Positions 51,111 through 60,330 of a stretch of 64,000 nucleotides of DNA are shown here, piece after piece. Numbering within the stretch: position 1 is the stretch's first letter; the number at the start of each line of letters is the position of its first letter. Below the pieces are notes generated by a model that was not told the DNA's origin, did not search any database, and worked only from the letters and a program-made list of their open reading frames with translations. The DNA is from Streptomyces sp. NBC_00659 (lineage in GTDB: Bacteria > Actinomycetota > Actinomycetes > Streptomycetales > Streptomycetaceae): positions 3,224,001-3,288,000 of the forward strand of contig NZ_CP109031.1 in assembly GCF_036226925.1 (NCBI RefSeq). The letters are read 5' to 3'. Made by a program: the position numbers and the translations under genes.

Positions 51111-51605
51111 TCACACCACCTGGTGCAGCCAGCGGACCGGGGCGCCCTCGCCCGCGTACCGGAAGGGCTCCAGTTCGTCGTCCCAGGGCTTGCCGAGGAG
51201 CTTGGCGAGGTCGGCCTCCAGGTCGCTCTCCCCGCGCTGGGAGCGCAGCAGCGCGGCGCGCAGCCGGTCCTCGGGGATCAGGATGTCGCCGTGGATCCCT
51301 GTGACGGCGTGGAAGATGCCGAGCTCGGGCGTGCAGCTGTAGCGCTCGCCCTCGGCGGTGGGGCAGGGCTCGGCGGTGACCTCGAAGCGCAGCAGATGCC
51401 AGCCGCGCAGCGCGGAGGCGAGCTTGGAGGCGGTGCCGACCTCGCCCTTCCAGGAGAACTCGGATCTCCAGGTGCCGGGGGCGGCGGGCTGCCGGATCCA
51501 GTCGAGGCTGACGCGCGTGCCGAGCACCCCCGCGACCGCCCACTCGACATGCGGACACAACGCGCGGGGCGCGGAGTGCACGTAGAGAACTCCACGTGTC
51601 GTCAC
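51111..51605 (-). CDS. DUF3145-family protein
   Basis: 164 residues from GTG 51605, with GGAGG five bases upstream; the long open frame beyond is rejected. Family features: TRGVLYVHSAPRALCPHVEW, AVAGVLGTRVSLDWIRQPA, RYSCTPELGIFHAVTGIHGD and the end RWLHQVV. DUF3145 is conserved in actinobacteria next to the fab operon; function not known. Conserved position suggests, but does not prove, a link to lipid metabolism. Confidence 0.93.
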   Translation of the reverse strand: MTTRGVLYVHSAPRALCPHVEWAVAGVLGTRVSLDWIRQPAAPGTWRSEFSWKGEVGTASKLASALRGWHLLRFEVTAEPCPTAEGERYSCTPELGIFHAVTGIHGDILIPEDRLRAALLRSQRGESDLEADLAKLLGKPWDDELEPFRYAGEGAPVRWLHQVV

Positions 51606-51914
51606 TGGGGCCTCCGGACAGAGCGAGACATCTTGTAACTTAGCGGAACGGCAGTGGCAGGGCGGCCACGTGGCGAGGCTACCCTGCGGCGGCGCAAGGA
51701 GTGTGACGTACCGTCGGTCCAAGCGCCGTGAACCTCCGAGGTTTCACCCGGCGGGACGTGTCCGGACTCCCTTGCCGGGGGTCCGGGCCCGTCTCCCGGG
51801 CGAAGACGGCCACACCGCGGAAACGCGGTGCGACCGGCCGTGTACGACGTGGTGCGACCGACCGCGTGGAGCGGGTGCCGACCAACCCTGTACAACGAAC
51901 GAGGAGACCAGGGG

Positions 51915-52817
51915 ATGCGGAATCGCAGCCACCGTTCGCGGGCCGTCCTCGCCGTCGCCGCGGCGGCGGCTCTCCTGGGCGTCACCGCCTGCGACGCCAC
52001 CGGTGGCAACTCCTCGGCGTCCAGCGGGACGGCGGGGGCCCGGCCGTCCCCGAGGCCCACGCCGGTCTGGGACCGCAGCCCGGACTCGATGGCCGCGGTC
52101 GGCGACTCCATCACGCGCGGTTTCGACGCGTGCAGTGTGCTGTCCGACTGCCCGGAGGTGTCGTGGGCGACCGGCAGCGATCCGCGCGTCGGCAGTCTCG
52201 CCGTACGGCTGCTCGGCACGGCCGGGGCGGCCGAGCGCAGCTGGAACTACGCGGTGACCGGGGCGCGGATGGCGGACCTTCCCGGCCAGATGGCCCAGGC
52301 GGCGACCCGCGGGCCCGAGCTGGTCACGGTGATGGCGGGCGCCAACGACGCCTGCCGCTCCTCCGCCTCGGCGATGACGTCCGTCGCCGACTTCCGCGCC
52401 GAGTTCCAGGACGCGATGAAGACGCTGCGCGGCGCGCTGCCCAAGACCCAGGTGTACGTGTCGAGCGTGCCGGACCTGAAACGGCTCTGGTCCCAGGGGC
52501 GCGGCAACCCGCTGGGCAAGCAGGTCTGGAAACTGGGCATCTGCCCCTCGATGCTCGGGGACGCGGACTCGCTGAACGCGGCGGCGACCCTGCGGCGCGG
52601 GCAGGTGCAGGACCGGGTGAAGGAGTACAACCAGGTGCTGCGCGAGGTGTGCGCCAAGGACCGGCGCTGCCGCTTCGACGGGAACGCCGTCTTCGACTAC
52701 CGCTTCGGCACGGACCAGTTGAGCCACTGGGACTGGTTCCACCCGAGCAGGGACGGCCAGGCGCGACTCGCCGAGATCGCCTACCGGACTGTGACGGCAC
52801 GCGAACCCGTGACCTAG
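51915..52817 (+). CDS. SGNH/GDSL-hydrolase lipoprotein
   Basis: 300 residues from ATG 51915, chosen because it begins a signal peptide; open frame upstream is rejected. The signal is basic, then AVLAVAAAAALLGVTACD with lipobox LLGVTAC, giving a lipid-anchored extracellular enzyme. SGNH blocks: AVGDSITRGFD (Ser), ARMADLP (Gly region), VMAGANDAC (Asn) and HWDWFHPSRDGQ (Asp, His). Esterase or lipase acting on extracellular substrate. Followed 10 bases later by the epimerase gene. Confidence 0.92.
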   Translation: MRNRSHRSRAVLAVAAAAALLGVTACDATGGNSSASSGTAGARPSPRPTPVWDRSPDSMAAVGDSITRGFDACSVLSDCPEVSWATGSDPRVGSLAVRLLGTAGAAERSWNYAVTGARMADLPGQMAQAATRGPELVTVMAGANDACRSSASAMTSVADFRAEFQDAMKTLRGALPKTQVYVSSVPDLKRLWSQGRGNPLGKQVWKLGICPSMLGDADSLNAAATLRRGQVQDRVKEYNQVLREVCAKDRRCRFDGNAVFDYRFGTDQLSHWDWFHPSRDGQARLAEIAYRTVTAREPVT

Positions 52818-52827
52818 GCTTTTCCTC

Positions 52828-53802
52828 ATGAGCGAACTTTTCGGCACACTTTCCGACGGCACCCGGGTCCACCGCTGGACGCTGGAGCGCGCCGGTGTCC
52901 GGGTGCGTGTGCTCACCTACGGCGGGATCGTGCAGTCGGCCGAGGTGCCGGACCGGGACGGGCGGGCCGTGGACGTGACCCTGGGCTTCCCCGCGCTGGA
53001 GGGGTACACGGCCCATCCCGAGCCGTATCTCGGCGCGCTGGTCGGGCGGTACGCGAACCGGATCGGGGGTGCGGGCTTCCCGCTGGACGGGGTGACGTAC
53101 CGCCTGGAGCCGAACAACGGGCCCAACACGCTGCACGGCGGCGACGGCGGTTTCGACAAGCGCGTGTGGGACGCGGAGCCGCTCGAACACGGGGTCCGGC
53201 TCTCCCGGGTCAGCCCGGACGGCGAGGAGGGTTTCCCGGGGCGCCTGGAGGTCTCGGCGACGTACACGCTCGACGAGCGGGGCGCTCTGCGGATCGCCTA
53301 CGAGGCGGTCACCGACGCGCCGACCGTGGTGAACCTGACGAACCACACGTACTGGAACCTCGGCGGCTCCGGCAGCGCGCTGGGACACGAGCTCCGGCTC
53401 GACGCCTCGCGGCTGACACGGGTGGACGGGAACCTCGTCCCGACCGGGGAACTCGACCCGGTCGAGGGCACCCGCTTCGACTTCCGTGAGCCCCGCAAGA
53501 CCGGCGCGGGATACGACCACAACTACGTGCTCGACAAGGGGCTCACCGACGCTCCCGTGGAGGTCGCCGAGCTGTACGACCCGGCGTCCGGGCGGGTGCT
53601 CACGGTCGCGACCACCGAACCCGGTCTCCAGTTCTACACCGCGGACCACCTGAGCGACCCCTTCGCCCCCAACGACGGCATCGCGCTGGAGACGCAGCAC
53701 TTCCCCGACTCCCCGAACCGGCCGGACTTCCCGAGCACCGAACTGCGGCCGGGCGCGGTGTACAGGTCGCAGACCATGTACGGGTTCTCCGTGCGGTCCT
53801 AG
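52828..53802 (+). CDS. galM: Aldose 1-epimerase (galactose mutarotase)
   Basis: 324 residues from ATG 52828. Family marks: YGGIVQSAEVPDRDGR, LGALVGRYANRIGGA, NNGPNTLHGGDGGFDKRVW (first His), VVNLTNHTYWNLGGSG (second His) and a C-terminal ALETQHFPDSPNRPDFPS with the catalytic Glu of this family near YDHNYVLDK. It interconverts anomers of aldoses. Normal length. Close behind the GDSL gene, probably one transcript. Confidence 0.94.
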   Translation: MSELFGTLSDGTRVHRWTLERAGVRVRVLTYGGIVQSAEVPDRDGRAVDVTLGFPALEGYTAHPEPYLGALVGRYANRIGGAGFPLDGVTYRLEPNNGPNTLHGGDGGFDKRVWDAEPLEHGVRLSRVSPDGEEGFPGRLEVSATYTLDERGALRIAYEAVTDAPTVVNLTNHTYWNLGGSGSALGHELRLDASRLTRVDGNLVPTGELDPVEGTRFDFREPRKTGAGYDHNYVLDKGLTDAPVEVAELYDPASGRVLTVATTEPGLQFYTADHLSDPFAPNDGIALETQHFPDSPNRPDFPSTELRPGAVYRSQTMYGFSVRS

Positions 53803-53870
53803 TACTTGTCGGCCGGCCCCGGTCCGGATGTCAGGTTCCGGGCCGGGGGCGGCCGAAGGGGGCGCGAAGG

Positions 53871-56339
53871 TTACGCCTCGATGATCGTGCTCAGACGGCG
53901 GTCCAGAAGGGAACGACCTGCCTGGACCTCGTACAAACCCTTCACGAACGCCCACGTGTCCGCGGCCGTGTCCCAGATCTCGAAGGCGCGGCGCGGGAGC
54001 TCCACGACGGCTTCGACGCTCTCACCGGGCGCGGCCTCGACCCCGGCGAAACCGGCGAGCGCGCGGGCGGGCCGGCCGGTGCCGGGTTCCGCCGGGGCGA
54101 GGTAGACCTGGACGACCTCGCGCCCGGCCCGCCGGCCGGAGTTGCGGACACGGACGGTGACGGTCAGGTCCTCGATCTCGATGGACTCGTACGTCCAGTC
54201 GGTGTAGCCGAGGCCGTGCCCGAAGGGGTACGAGGGGGTCCTGCCCGCTTTCTCCCAGGCGCGGTAGCCGATGAAGACGTCCTCGGTGTACGGGAGTTCG
54301 CCGTCGGCCGGGCGGACCCGGGTGACCGGGGCGTCGGCCAGGGAGCCCCAGGTGGTGGGGAGGCGGCCGCCCGGCTCGTGGGCGCCGGTGAGGACGTCCG
54401 CGAGGGCGGCGCCGCCCTCCTGGCCCGGGAACCAGCTCAGGAGCACGGCGGCGACCTCGTCGCGCCAGGGGAGTTCCACCGGGGCTCCGGAGTTGACGAC
54501 CACGACGGTGTTCGGGTTGGCGGCGGCCACGGCGTGCACCAGCTCGTCCTGACGGCCGGGGAGCCTGAGGTCCGCGCGGTCGAAGCCCTCGGACTCGACG
54601 CGGTCGGTGGTCGCGACCACGACGACGACGGTGTCGGCAGCGCGGGCCGCCTCGACCGCCTCGGCGATCAGCTCGTCCGCGTCGCGCACGGGCTCCTGGT
54701 GGGCGAGCGAGAAGCCGACGGCCTTCAGGGGGGCTTTGCCGGGGACCGTGACGACATGGGTCAGGGAGACCTCCACCGGTTCGCCCGCGGTGAGTTCGGC
54801 CCGGCCACGGGGGATCGGGGCGCCGAAGAACGTCACGAAGGGGTCGTCCCTGTCGGTGCTCTGGACGTCGTCGAAGTACGTCGTGCCGTCGACGGTGAGG
54901 GTGAACGCGCCGAGGCCCTTGATGCCGAAGGTGTGCGGGCCGGACTCGCGCGGGGTGAGGCTGCCGGTGAGTTCGACGCTGTGGAGGGTGTCCCCGGTGA
55001 CCCCCGCGGGCAGGTCGTCGCCCATCCACTTGATCTGGCCGTTCGGGACGGAGGCGGTGGCGATGACCTCGCCGGCGGCGTCGCGGCAGACCGCACGCAG
55101 CTCGAACCCCGCGTCGGCGACGGGGAGTTCGACGGCCGGGTCGGCGCCGACCGCGTACGTAGGACCGCCCTCGGGGAGGGCGGCGGTGAGGCCGTCGAGG
55201 GGCGAGACGATCCGGGCGGGGAAGACGGTGGCGGAGCCGCCGCCCTGGACGCGGGCGTCGCGGGCGGCGGCGCCGATGAGGGCGACCCGGTGCCCTTCGG
55301 GGAGCGGCAGGGCGCCTTCGTTGCGGACGAGGACGAAGCCGCGGCGGGCCACCTCGCGGGCCAGCGCCTCCCCGTCCACGGTCGTGGGCGGTTCGGTCAC
55401 GACGGGTTCGGCGCCTTCCAGGGCGCCGACGCGGGCGGCGAGACGGAGTACGTTGCGCACGGCCGCGTCGACCGTGGCCTCCGCGACCTCGCCGGCGCGC
55501 ACGGCGGCGGCGAGCGGTTCTCCGTAGACGGTCCGGGGGCCGGGCATGGCAACGTCGAGACCGCCCTCGATCGCGGCCTTCGTGGAGCGGGCGGCCATCC
55601 AGTCGGAGACGTTGAAGCCGTCGAAGCCCCATTCGCCGCGCAGGACCTCGTTCACGAGACTGCGGTGCTCGCTCATCGTCGTGCCGTTGACGGAGTTGTA
55701 GGCGGTCATGACGCCCCACGGGCGGGCACCGCCGACGATGGCCTCGAAGGGCGCCAGGTACAGCTCGCGCAGGGCGCGTTCGGAGACGAGGTTGTCCACC
55801 GTGAAGCGGTCGGTCTCGGCGTCGTTGGCGACGAAATGCTTGACGGTGGTGGCGACCCCGCCGGACTGGACGCCCCGGACATAGCCGCCGCCGATCACGC
55901 CGGTCAGGAGCGGGTCCTCGCTGTACGCCTCGAAGTGGCGGCCGCCGAGCGGTGAGCGGTGGAGGTTGACGGTGGGGGCGAGCAGGACGTGGACGCCCTT
56001 GCGGCGGGCCTCCTGGGCGAGCAGCGTGCCGACGCGGCGGGCCAGCTCCGGGTCCCAGGCGGCGGCGAGCGCGGTGGGCGAGGGGAGCGCGACGGAGGGG
56101 TCGTCGGCGCTCCAGTGGACGCCGCGGACGCCGATCGGGCCGTCCGACATCACGAGGGACTCCAGGCCGATCTCGGGGAGCGCGGGCAGCGTCCACATGT
56201 TCCGGCCGGACAGCAGCCGGGCCTTCGCGTCCAGGCCGAGGCGGGCGAGGGCCGCCTCGACGACGGCCTCGCGGGCCGCGTCCGCGTCCGCCTCCGCGTC
56301 CTTTTGGTCCCCAGCCGTCCCCACCGCAGTGTCCGCCAT
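53871..56339 (-). CDS. GH3 beta-glucosidase with PA14 domain
   Basis: 822 residues from ATG 56339. Domain order: GH3 N-terminal barrel (about 20-315) with VMSDGPIGVRG, ATTVKHFVANDAETDR and GFNVSDWMAARS (nucleophile Asp); start of the GH3 C-terminal domain (about 340-390); an inserted PA14-type beta module (about 395-540); the rest of the C-terminal domain with RQDELVHAVAAANPNTVVVV and EVAAVLLSWFPGQEGG; and a fibronectin-like end. No signal peptide, so it hydrolyses imported beta-glucosides in the cytoplasm. Monocistronic as far as visible. Confidence 0.94.
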   Translation of the reverse strand: MADTAVGTAGDQKDAEADADAAREAVVEAALARLGLDAKARLLSGRNMWTLPALPEIGLESLVMSDGPIGVRGVHWSADDPSVALPSPTALAAAWDPELARRVGTLLAQEARRKGVHVLLAPTVNLHRSPLGGRHFEAYSEDPLLTGVIGGGYVRGVQSGGVATTVKHFVANDAETDRFTVDNLVSERALRELYLAPFEAIVGGARPWGVMTAYNSVNGTTMSEHRSLVNEVLRGEWGFDGFNVSDWMAARSTKAAIEGGLDVAMPGPRTVYGEPLAAAVRAGEVAEATVDAAVRNVLRLAARVGALEGAEPVVTEPPTTVDGEALAREVARRGFVLVRNEGALPLPEGHRVALIGAAARDARVQGGGSATVFPARIVSPLDGLTAALPEGGPTYAVGADPAVELPVADAGFELRAVCRDAAGEVIATASVPNGQIKWMGDDLPAGVTGDTLHSVELTGSLTPRESGPHTFGIKGLGAFTLTVDGTTYFDDVQSTDRDDPFVTFFGAPIPRGRAELTAGEPVEVSLTHVVTVPGKAPLKAVGFSLAHQEPVRDADELIAEAVEAARAADTVVVVVATTDRVESEGFDRADLRLPGRQDELVHAVAAANPNTVVVVNSGAPVELPWRDEVAAVLLSWFPGQEGGAALADVLTGAHEPGGRLPTTWGSLADAPVTRVRPADGELPYTEDVFIGYRAWEKAGRTPSYPFGHGLGYTDWTYESIEIEDLTVTVRVRNSGRRAGREVVQVYLAPAEPGTGRPARALAGFAGVEAAPGESVEAVVELPRRAFEIWDTAADTWAFVKGLYEVQAGRSLLDRRLSTIIEA

Positions 56340-56375
56340 GGCGGCACCTCCTCGTCGCTAGTGCCCGACAGGCCA

Positions 56376-56595
56376 CTAGGGCCTGTCGTTTGGATCATGC
56401 GGCGGGACGCGGGGCAGGGCACGCACTCCCCCAAGCTCTGCGAGCAGGGGGGACCCCCAGCGGCGTTGTCGTCGGTTGCCGACGCTCCGCGTCGTCGCCC
56501 TCCTCCGCCTTGCAGCTGCACGCACCCTGCCCCGCTCGGCCCAGCCGACAAGGCACCGCTCCTCGATGCCACCTGATCCAAACGACAGACCCTAG
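56376..56595. mobile_element. MITE-like element with 22-bp terminal inverted repeats
   Basis: CTAGGGCCTGTCGTTTGGAT with CA (56376-56397) is matched at the other end by the complement of CTAGGGTCTGTCGTTTGGAT with CA (56574-56595), one mismatch in 22. The ends begin with CTAG. The 176-base interior has no gene. A smaller relative with similar arms is at 45876-45942. Just upstream CGACAGGCC...GGCCTGTCG forms a further hairpin. No transposase is encoded, so movement would need an outside enzyme. Confidence 0.8.
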
Positions 56596-56764
56596 CCGTC
56601 GGATCCGCCCCATCGTCGTACGCGGCGACGGTGCGGGGGAGGGCCCCGGCGCCGGCGCGCGGGCGTTCCCGGCCGCGCCTCGGGAGCCGGCGGCGAGGAT
56701 TCCCGCCCGATCACGGGCGGGCGGGCTCCGGAGCGAGCGTGACGGCGACGGGGAGCGTCCCCGG

Positions 56765-57586
56765 TCACGAGGTGGCGCTGTGCTCCTCGGACGCCCCGTC
56801 GGAGGCCGTGTCGGCGTCCTCGTCCGCGTCGCCCTCGCGGATCTCCTCGCCGAGCAGGTCCCGGGCCATCAGCGTGGCGCCCGCGACGGCCCCCGGCATC
56901 AGGAACACCGCGACGAACGGAACGAGGAAGGCGAGACCCAGCGGGGTGCCGAAGCCCCAGACCAGTGTCTTGCGGGAGCGGAGCAGCGCGAGGCGCGCCC
57001 GGAGGTCGACGTCGCGGCGCTGCAGGGCGACGGCGACGAGTTCCTCGGTGAGGAAGAAGCCCGTGACGAAGAAGCCGAGCACCGGGACGACGGTCTGGCC
57101 GATGAGCGGGACGAAGCCGAGCGCGAGGAGGAGGACCCCCCACACGAGGGCCCGCGCGAGGACACGGAGGCTGTCGCGCGCGGAGATCCACAGCTCGCGC
57201 CAGAGCGGCAGACCGGACTCGGGTGCCGTGCCGTCCGGGGACACGTCGCGGTCGACCTTCTCCGAGAGGTTCTCGTAGAAGGGCTGGCCTATGAGCAGGG
57301 TGACCGCGGTGAAGGTGAGGACGGCGAGGAGGAGTGCCAGGGCGAACAGGACGGCGGTGAGGAAGCCGCGGAAGAGTCCCTCCCAGGGGCTGCTCCAGTC
57401 GTCCGCGAACGGCGTCGCCCAGGTGACGAACCCCTCCCCGTACATGCCGAGGGCGACGAGCGCCGCCGCGTAGAGCACGAGCGTGATGAGTCCCGGCAGC
57501 AGCCCGAACCCGAAACTCTTCCCGTGCCGGGCCACCCATCTCTGGCCGCGCAGCAGATAGCCGAAACCCACCCCAAGATCGCGCAT
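56765..57586 (-). CDS. EI24-domain membrane protein
   Basis: 273 residues from ATG 57586. About five to six hydrophobic helices: FGFGLLPGLITLVLYAAALV, FRGFLTAVLFALALLLAVLT, LVWGVLLLALGFVPLIGQTV, VVPVLGFFVTGFFLTEELVA and FLVPFVAVFLMPGAVAGATL. The pattern GQPFYENLSEKVD after the second helix pair and the general layout match EI24/CysZ-like proteins. An acidic tail ends the protein. CysZ imports sulfate; in actinobacteria the substrate is not known. Confidence 0.85.
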   Translation of the reverse strand: MRDLGVGFGYLLRGQRWVARHGKSFGFGLLPGLITLVLYAAALVALGMYGEGFVTWATPFADDWSSPWEGLFRGFLTAVLFALALLLAVLTFTAVTLLIGQPFYENLSEKVDRDVSPDGTAPESGLPLWRELWISARDSLRVLARALVWGVLLLALGFVPLIGQTVVPVLGFFVTGFFLTEELVAVALQRRDVDLRARLALLRSRKTLVWGFGTPLGLAFLVPFVAVFLMPGAVAGATLMARDLLGEEIREGDADEDADTASDGASEEHSATS

Positions 57587-57721
57587 GGGGAGACCTTATC
57601 GGGGTGCCGCGCCGGGCCACAGCCCGCGGTGGCGGCGGCCTTCGCCGCCCCGGGCGGGCCCGGGGCGGCCCGAGCACTCCCGGGCGTCCTGGGAGACGCC
57701 CCGAGAGGTCCCGGGCTGCCC

Positions 57722-57771
57722 GGCTTCGGCTTCGGCTTCGGCTTCGGCTTCGGCTTCGGCTTCGGCTTCGG
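57722..57771. repeat. Hexanucleotide tandem repeat (GGCTTC)n
   Basis: About eight exact copies of GGCTTC directly abut the stop codon of the reductase gene. It is non-coding on the annotated strand; length may vary between strains by slippage. Confidence 0.95.
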
Positions 57772-58794
57772 TCAGAGCTTGACGATCATCTTTCCGATGT
57801 TGTCGCCGCGCAGGACGCCGAAGAACGCCTCCAGGTTGTTCTCGATGCCCTCGACGACCGTCTCGGCGTACTTCAGCTCGCCGGAGCGGATCCAGGCGCC
57901 GACCTCCTGGACGAACTCCTGCTGGAGGTCGTAGTTGTCGCCGACGAGGAAGCCCTGGATGCGGCCGCGGGTCTGGATCAGCCGGGCCAGGTTCCGGGGG
58001 CCGGGGGCGGGCTCGGTGTTGTTGTAGACGGAGATCATGCCGCAGATCGCGATACGGCCGTCCCGGTTCAGCGAGCCGATGGCGGCCTCCAGGTGGTCAC
58101 CGCCCACGTTGTCGAAGTAGACGTCGACGCCGTCGGGCGCGGCCTCGCGCAGCTGCTGGGAGACCGGGCCGTTCTTGTAGTTGAAGGCGGCGTCGAAGCC
58201 GTACTCCTCGACGAGCAGTCTGACCTTCTCGTCGGACCCGGCGGAGCCGATGACGCGCGAGGCGCCCTTGAGCCGGGCGATCTGGCCCACCTGGCTGCCG
58301 ACGGCACCGGCGGCGCCGGACACGAAGACGGAGTCGCCCTCCTTGAAGGCGGCGGTGCGCAGGAGACCGGCGTACGCGGTGAGGCCGGTCATGCCGAGGA
58401 CGCCGAGGTACGTCGACAGCGGCGCGGCCCCCGGGTCCACCTTGACGGCCTGCTTGGCGTCCACGACGGCGTACTCGCGCCAGCCGAGGAAGTGCAGCAC
58501 GTGGTCGCCGGCCTCGATGCCCTCGGCGTTCGAGACGATGACCTCGCCGACCGCTCCGCCCTGCATGGTCTCGCCCAGCCCGAAGGGGGCGATGTAGGAC
58601 TTGGCGGCGCTCATCCGGCCGCGCATGTACGGGTCGACGGAGACGTAGGCGTTCCGTACCAGGACCTCGCCCGGACCCGGCTGCCGGACCTCGGCCTCGA
58701 CCAGGGCGAAGTCGGCGGGCTGGGGCGGGCCGACCGGGCGGCTGACCAGGTGCCATTCACGGCCGGTGGAGGGAAGCTGGGGGGTCTCGGACAT
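57772..58794 (-). CDS. NADP-dependent MDR oxidoreductase
   Basis: 340 residues from ATG 58794; the frame upstream to 58851 is rejected. Zinc-less medium-chain reductase of the leukotriene/curcumin reductase type: RNAYVSVDPYMRGRMSAAKS, VFVSGAAGAVGSQVGQIARL (NADP-binding AAGAVGSxVGQ), YFDNVGGDHLEAAIGSLN, GRIAICGMISVYNNTEP and GRIQGFLVGD. It reduces conjugated double bonds with NADPH. Divergent from a MarR gene with a likely shared operator. Confidence 0.93.
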   Translation of the reverse strand: MSETPQLPSTGREWHLVSRPVGPPQPADFALVEAEVRQPGPGEVLVRNAYVSVDPYMRGRMSAAKSYIAPFGLGETMQGGAVGEVIVSNAEGIEAGDHVLHFLGWREYAVVDAKQAVKVDPGAAPLSTYLGVLGMTGLTAYAGLLRTAAFKEGDSVFVSGAAGAVGSQVGQIARLKGASRVIGSAGSDEKVRLLVEEYGFDAAFNYKNGPVSQQLREAAPDGVDVYFDNVGGDHLEAAIGSLNRDGRIAICGMISVYNNTEPAPGPRNLARLIQTRGRIQGFLVGDNYDLQQEFVQEVGAWIRSGELKYAETVVEGIENNLEAFFGVLRGDNIGKMIVKL

Positions 58795-58834
58795 GAGGGT
58801 GCGCCTTTCAGGGTGACCGGCGAGCGAATAATGC

Positions 58835-58863
58835 TTCAGTACTTCAAACAATGAGTACCTGAA
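58835..58863. promoter_or_regulatory. Candidate MarR operator
   Basis: TTCAGTACT and AGTACCTGAA form an imperfect palindrome (one inserted base) separated by 10 bases, between the divergent reductase and MarR genes. Confidence 0.6.
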
Positions 58864-58918
58864 ACAACGATGCTCATGAATATTTCACGATGTCAAGTAA
58901 CGCGGTACGATCGAGGGC

Positions 58919-59380
58919 ATGGCCACCCACAAGAGACCACGGATCGACCCCTTGACCATGGAGGTCGTCGAGTTGATCGGCACGGTCGTGGCCCGTTACC
59001 ACGAGGAGTACGAGGACGCGGCCGCCGCGCACGCCCTCACCGGCGCACAGGCGCGGCTGCTGAGCCTGCTCTCGCTGGAGCCGCTGCCGATGCGCCGTCT
59101 GGCGCAGAAGCTGAGGTGCGAGCCGTCGAACGTCACGGGGATCGTGGACCGGCTGGAGACACGGGGGCTGGTGGAACGCCGCCCCGACCCGGCGGACCGC
59201 CGGGTGAAACTGGCGGCGGCGACGGCCGAGGGCCGCAGAATCGCCGGAGGGCTGCGCGACTCGCTCGACTTCGCCCGCGAGCCCCTGGCGGAGCTCTCGG
59301 ACCAGGAACGGCTGTCCCTGCGCGACCTGCTGCTCCGCATGCTGGGCGAGGCCCCCGGCACCGCCGGCGCCGGCGGCTGA
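58919..59380 (+). CDS. MarR-family regulator
   Basis: 153 residues from ATG 58919. Winged helix: LTGAQARLLSLLSLEPLPMR, RLAQKLRCEPSNVTGIVDRL (recognition helix), ETRGLVERRPDPADRRVKLA (wing with DxRxxx). N- and C-terminal dimerisation helices complete the fold. Probably represses the divergent NADP-dependent reductase and itself until a phenolic or electrophilic ligand binds, the usual MarR scheme. Confidence 0.92.
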   Translation: MATHKRPRIDPLTMEVVELIGTVVARYHEEYEDAAAAHALTGAQARLLSLLSLEPLPMRRLAQKLRCEPSNVTGIVDRLETRGLVERRPDPADRRVKLAAATAEGRRIAGGLRDSLDFAREPLAELSDQERLSLRDLLLRMLGEAPGTAGAGG

Positions 59381-59577
59381 GACCCGGCACCCCCGGCGCC
59401 GGCGACCGAGACGCGGGCGCCTTCGACGGCGGGCCGGCCGGAGTGCGGCGGGCCGCGGGGAGCGACGGGCACGGTTCGGCGGGCAGCGACGGGTTTTGTT
59501 CGCGGGCAGCGGGCAGCGACGGGCTCTGTCCGGCGGGCAGCGGGGCCGGAGGGATCACCCCGTACCGGGCGACCCGC
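59381..59577. repeat. Intergenic stretch with GGCGGGCAGCGACGGG repeats
   Basis: Convergent intergenic region of about 200 bases. The unit CGGCGGGCAGCGACGGG recurs three to four times between 59455 and 59545 with variable spacing. No gene seen. Confidence 0.6.
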
Positions 59578-60330
59578 CTACGAGCACCACCACAGGAAGC
59601 GGTTGCAGTCGTCCGAGGACGAGGGCGTCGGCGTAGGCGCCGATGTCGTCGGGTCCGTGCCGGCGGGGGCCGACGCGCCCGAGCCCGCGGAGGCGGTCGC
59701 CGGGGCCGAGCCGGAGTGACCCGGGCGGGTGCCGAGGGTCGGGGATCCGGAACCCGCGGTGCTCTTCTCGCTCGTCGCGGTGGGAGACGCGGAGGCGGAG
59801 GCGGAGGGTGATCCGGAGGCCGACGCGGAGGAGCTGGGCGTGCGGGCGGCCGAGGGGGACTTGGAGGCGGACTTCTTCGGGAGCGAGGACGCCGCCGGCG
59901 CGGCCGAGCCGTCGGGCGACTCCGCCGCCGCGGGGCTGGGGCCGAGACCGGGCGCGTCGACGCCGAGCTCGGCGAGGCTCAGACCGCCGGCCGCGAGGAC
60001 GAAGCCCACGGCTATGTACAGGGTGCGGCGGCGGCGTCGGCGATGCGCGGCCGCCTTGCGGTCGCGCCGGCTGGCGCCTGCCGGAGCCTGCGGGCCACCC
60101 GGACTCCCGGCCTCCGCGTCCAGGACACGGCCCCCGCGCCGCCGCGCGGCCCGGCGGGAGCGCCACTCGACGTCACCGTCCGCGCCGTGGCGCGCGTCGG
60201 CGTCCGCGCCCGTCGGCGGGCGCGCGCCGGCCTCGTCGGTGTCCGCGCCGAGTTCGTCGACCGGGGTACCGCACCCGGGACAGGCGAGGGCGCCGTTGAG
60301 GTGCCTGCGGCACACGTGGCAGTAGTCCAT
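59578..60330 (-). CDS. SCO2400-family membrane protein with zinc ribbon
   Basis: 250 residues from ATG 60330. The N-terminus MDYCHVCRRHLNGALACPGC is a zinc-ribbon (CxxC...CxxC). A basic linker (RRDRKAAAHRRRRRR) precedes a single membrane helix (TLYIAVGFVLAAGGLSLAEL), and the C-terminal half is Ser/Pro/Ala/Thr-rich and extracellular, ending CNRFLWWCS with two cysteines that may form a disulfide. The layout matches the SCO2400 family of Streptomyces; function unknown. Confidence 0.85.
   Translation of the reverse strand: MDYCHVCRRHLNGALACPGCGTPVDELGADTDEAGARPPTGADADARHGADGDVEWRSRRAARRRGGRVLDAEAGSPGGPQAPAGASRRDRKAAAHRRRRRRTLYIAVGFVLAAGGLSLAELGVDAPGLGPSPAAAESPDGSAAPAASSLPKKSASKSPSAARTPSSSASASGSPSASASASPTATSEKSTAGSGSPTLGTRPGHSGSAPATASAGSGASAPAGTDPTTSAPTPTPSSSDDCNRFLWWCS

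Noticed and set aside
57604..57775. Glycine/phenylalanine-repeat protein (FGFGFG) encoded by the GGCTTC repeat
   Set aside because: The frame runs antisense into the well-supported reductase and has no start or ribosome site; it is a by-product of the hexamer repeat.
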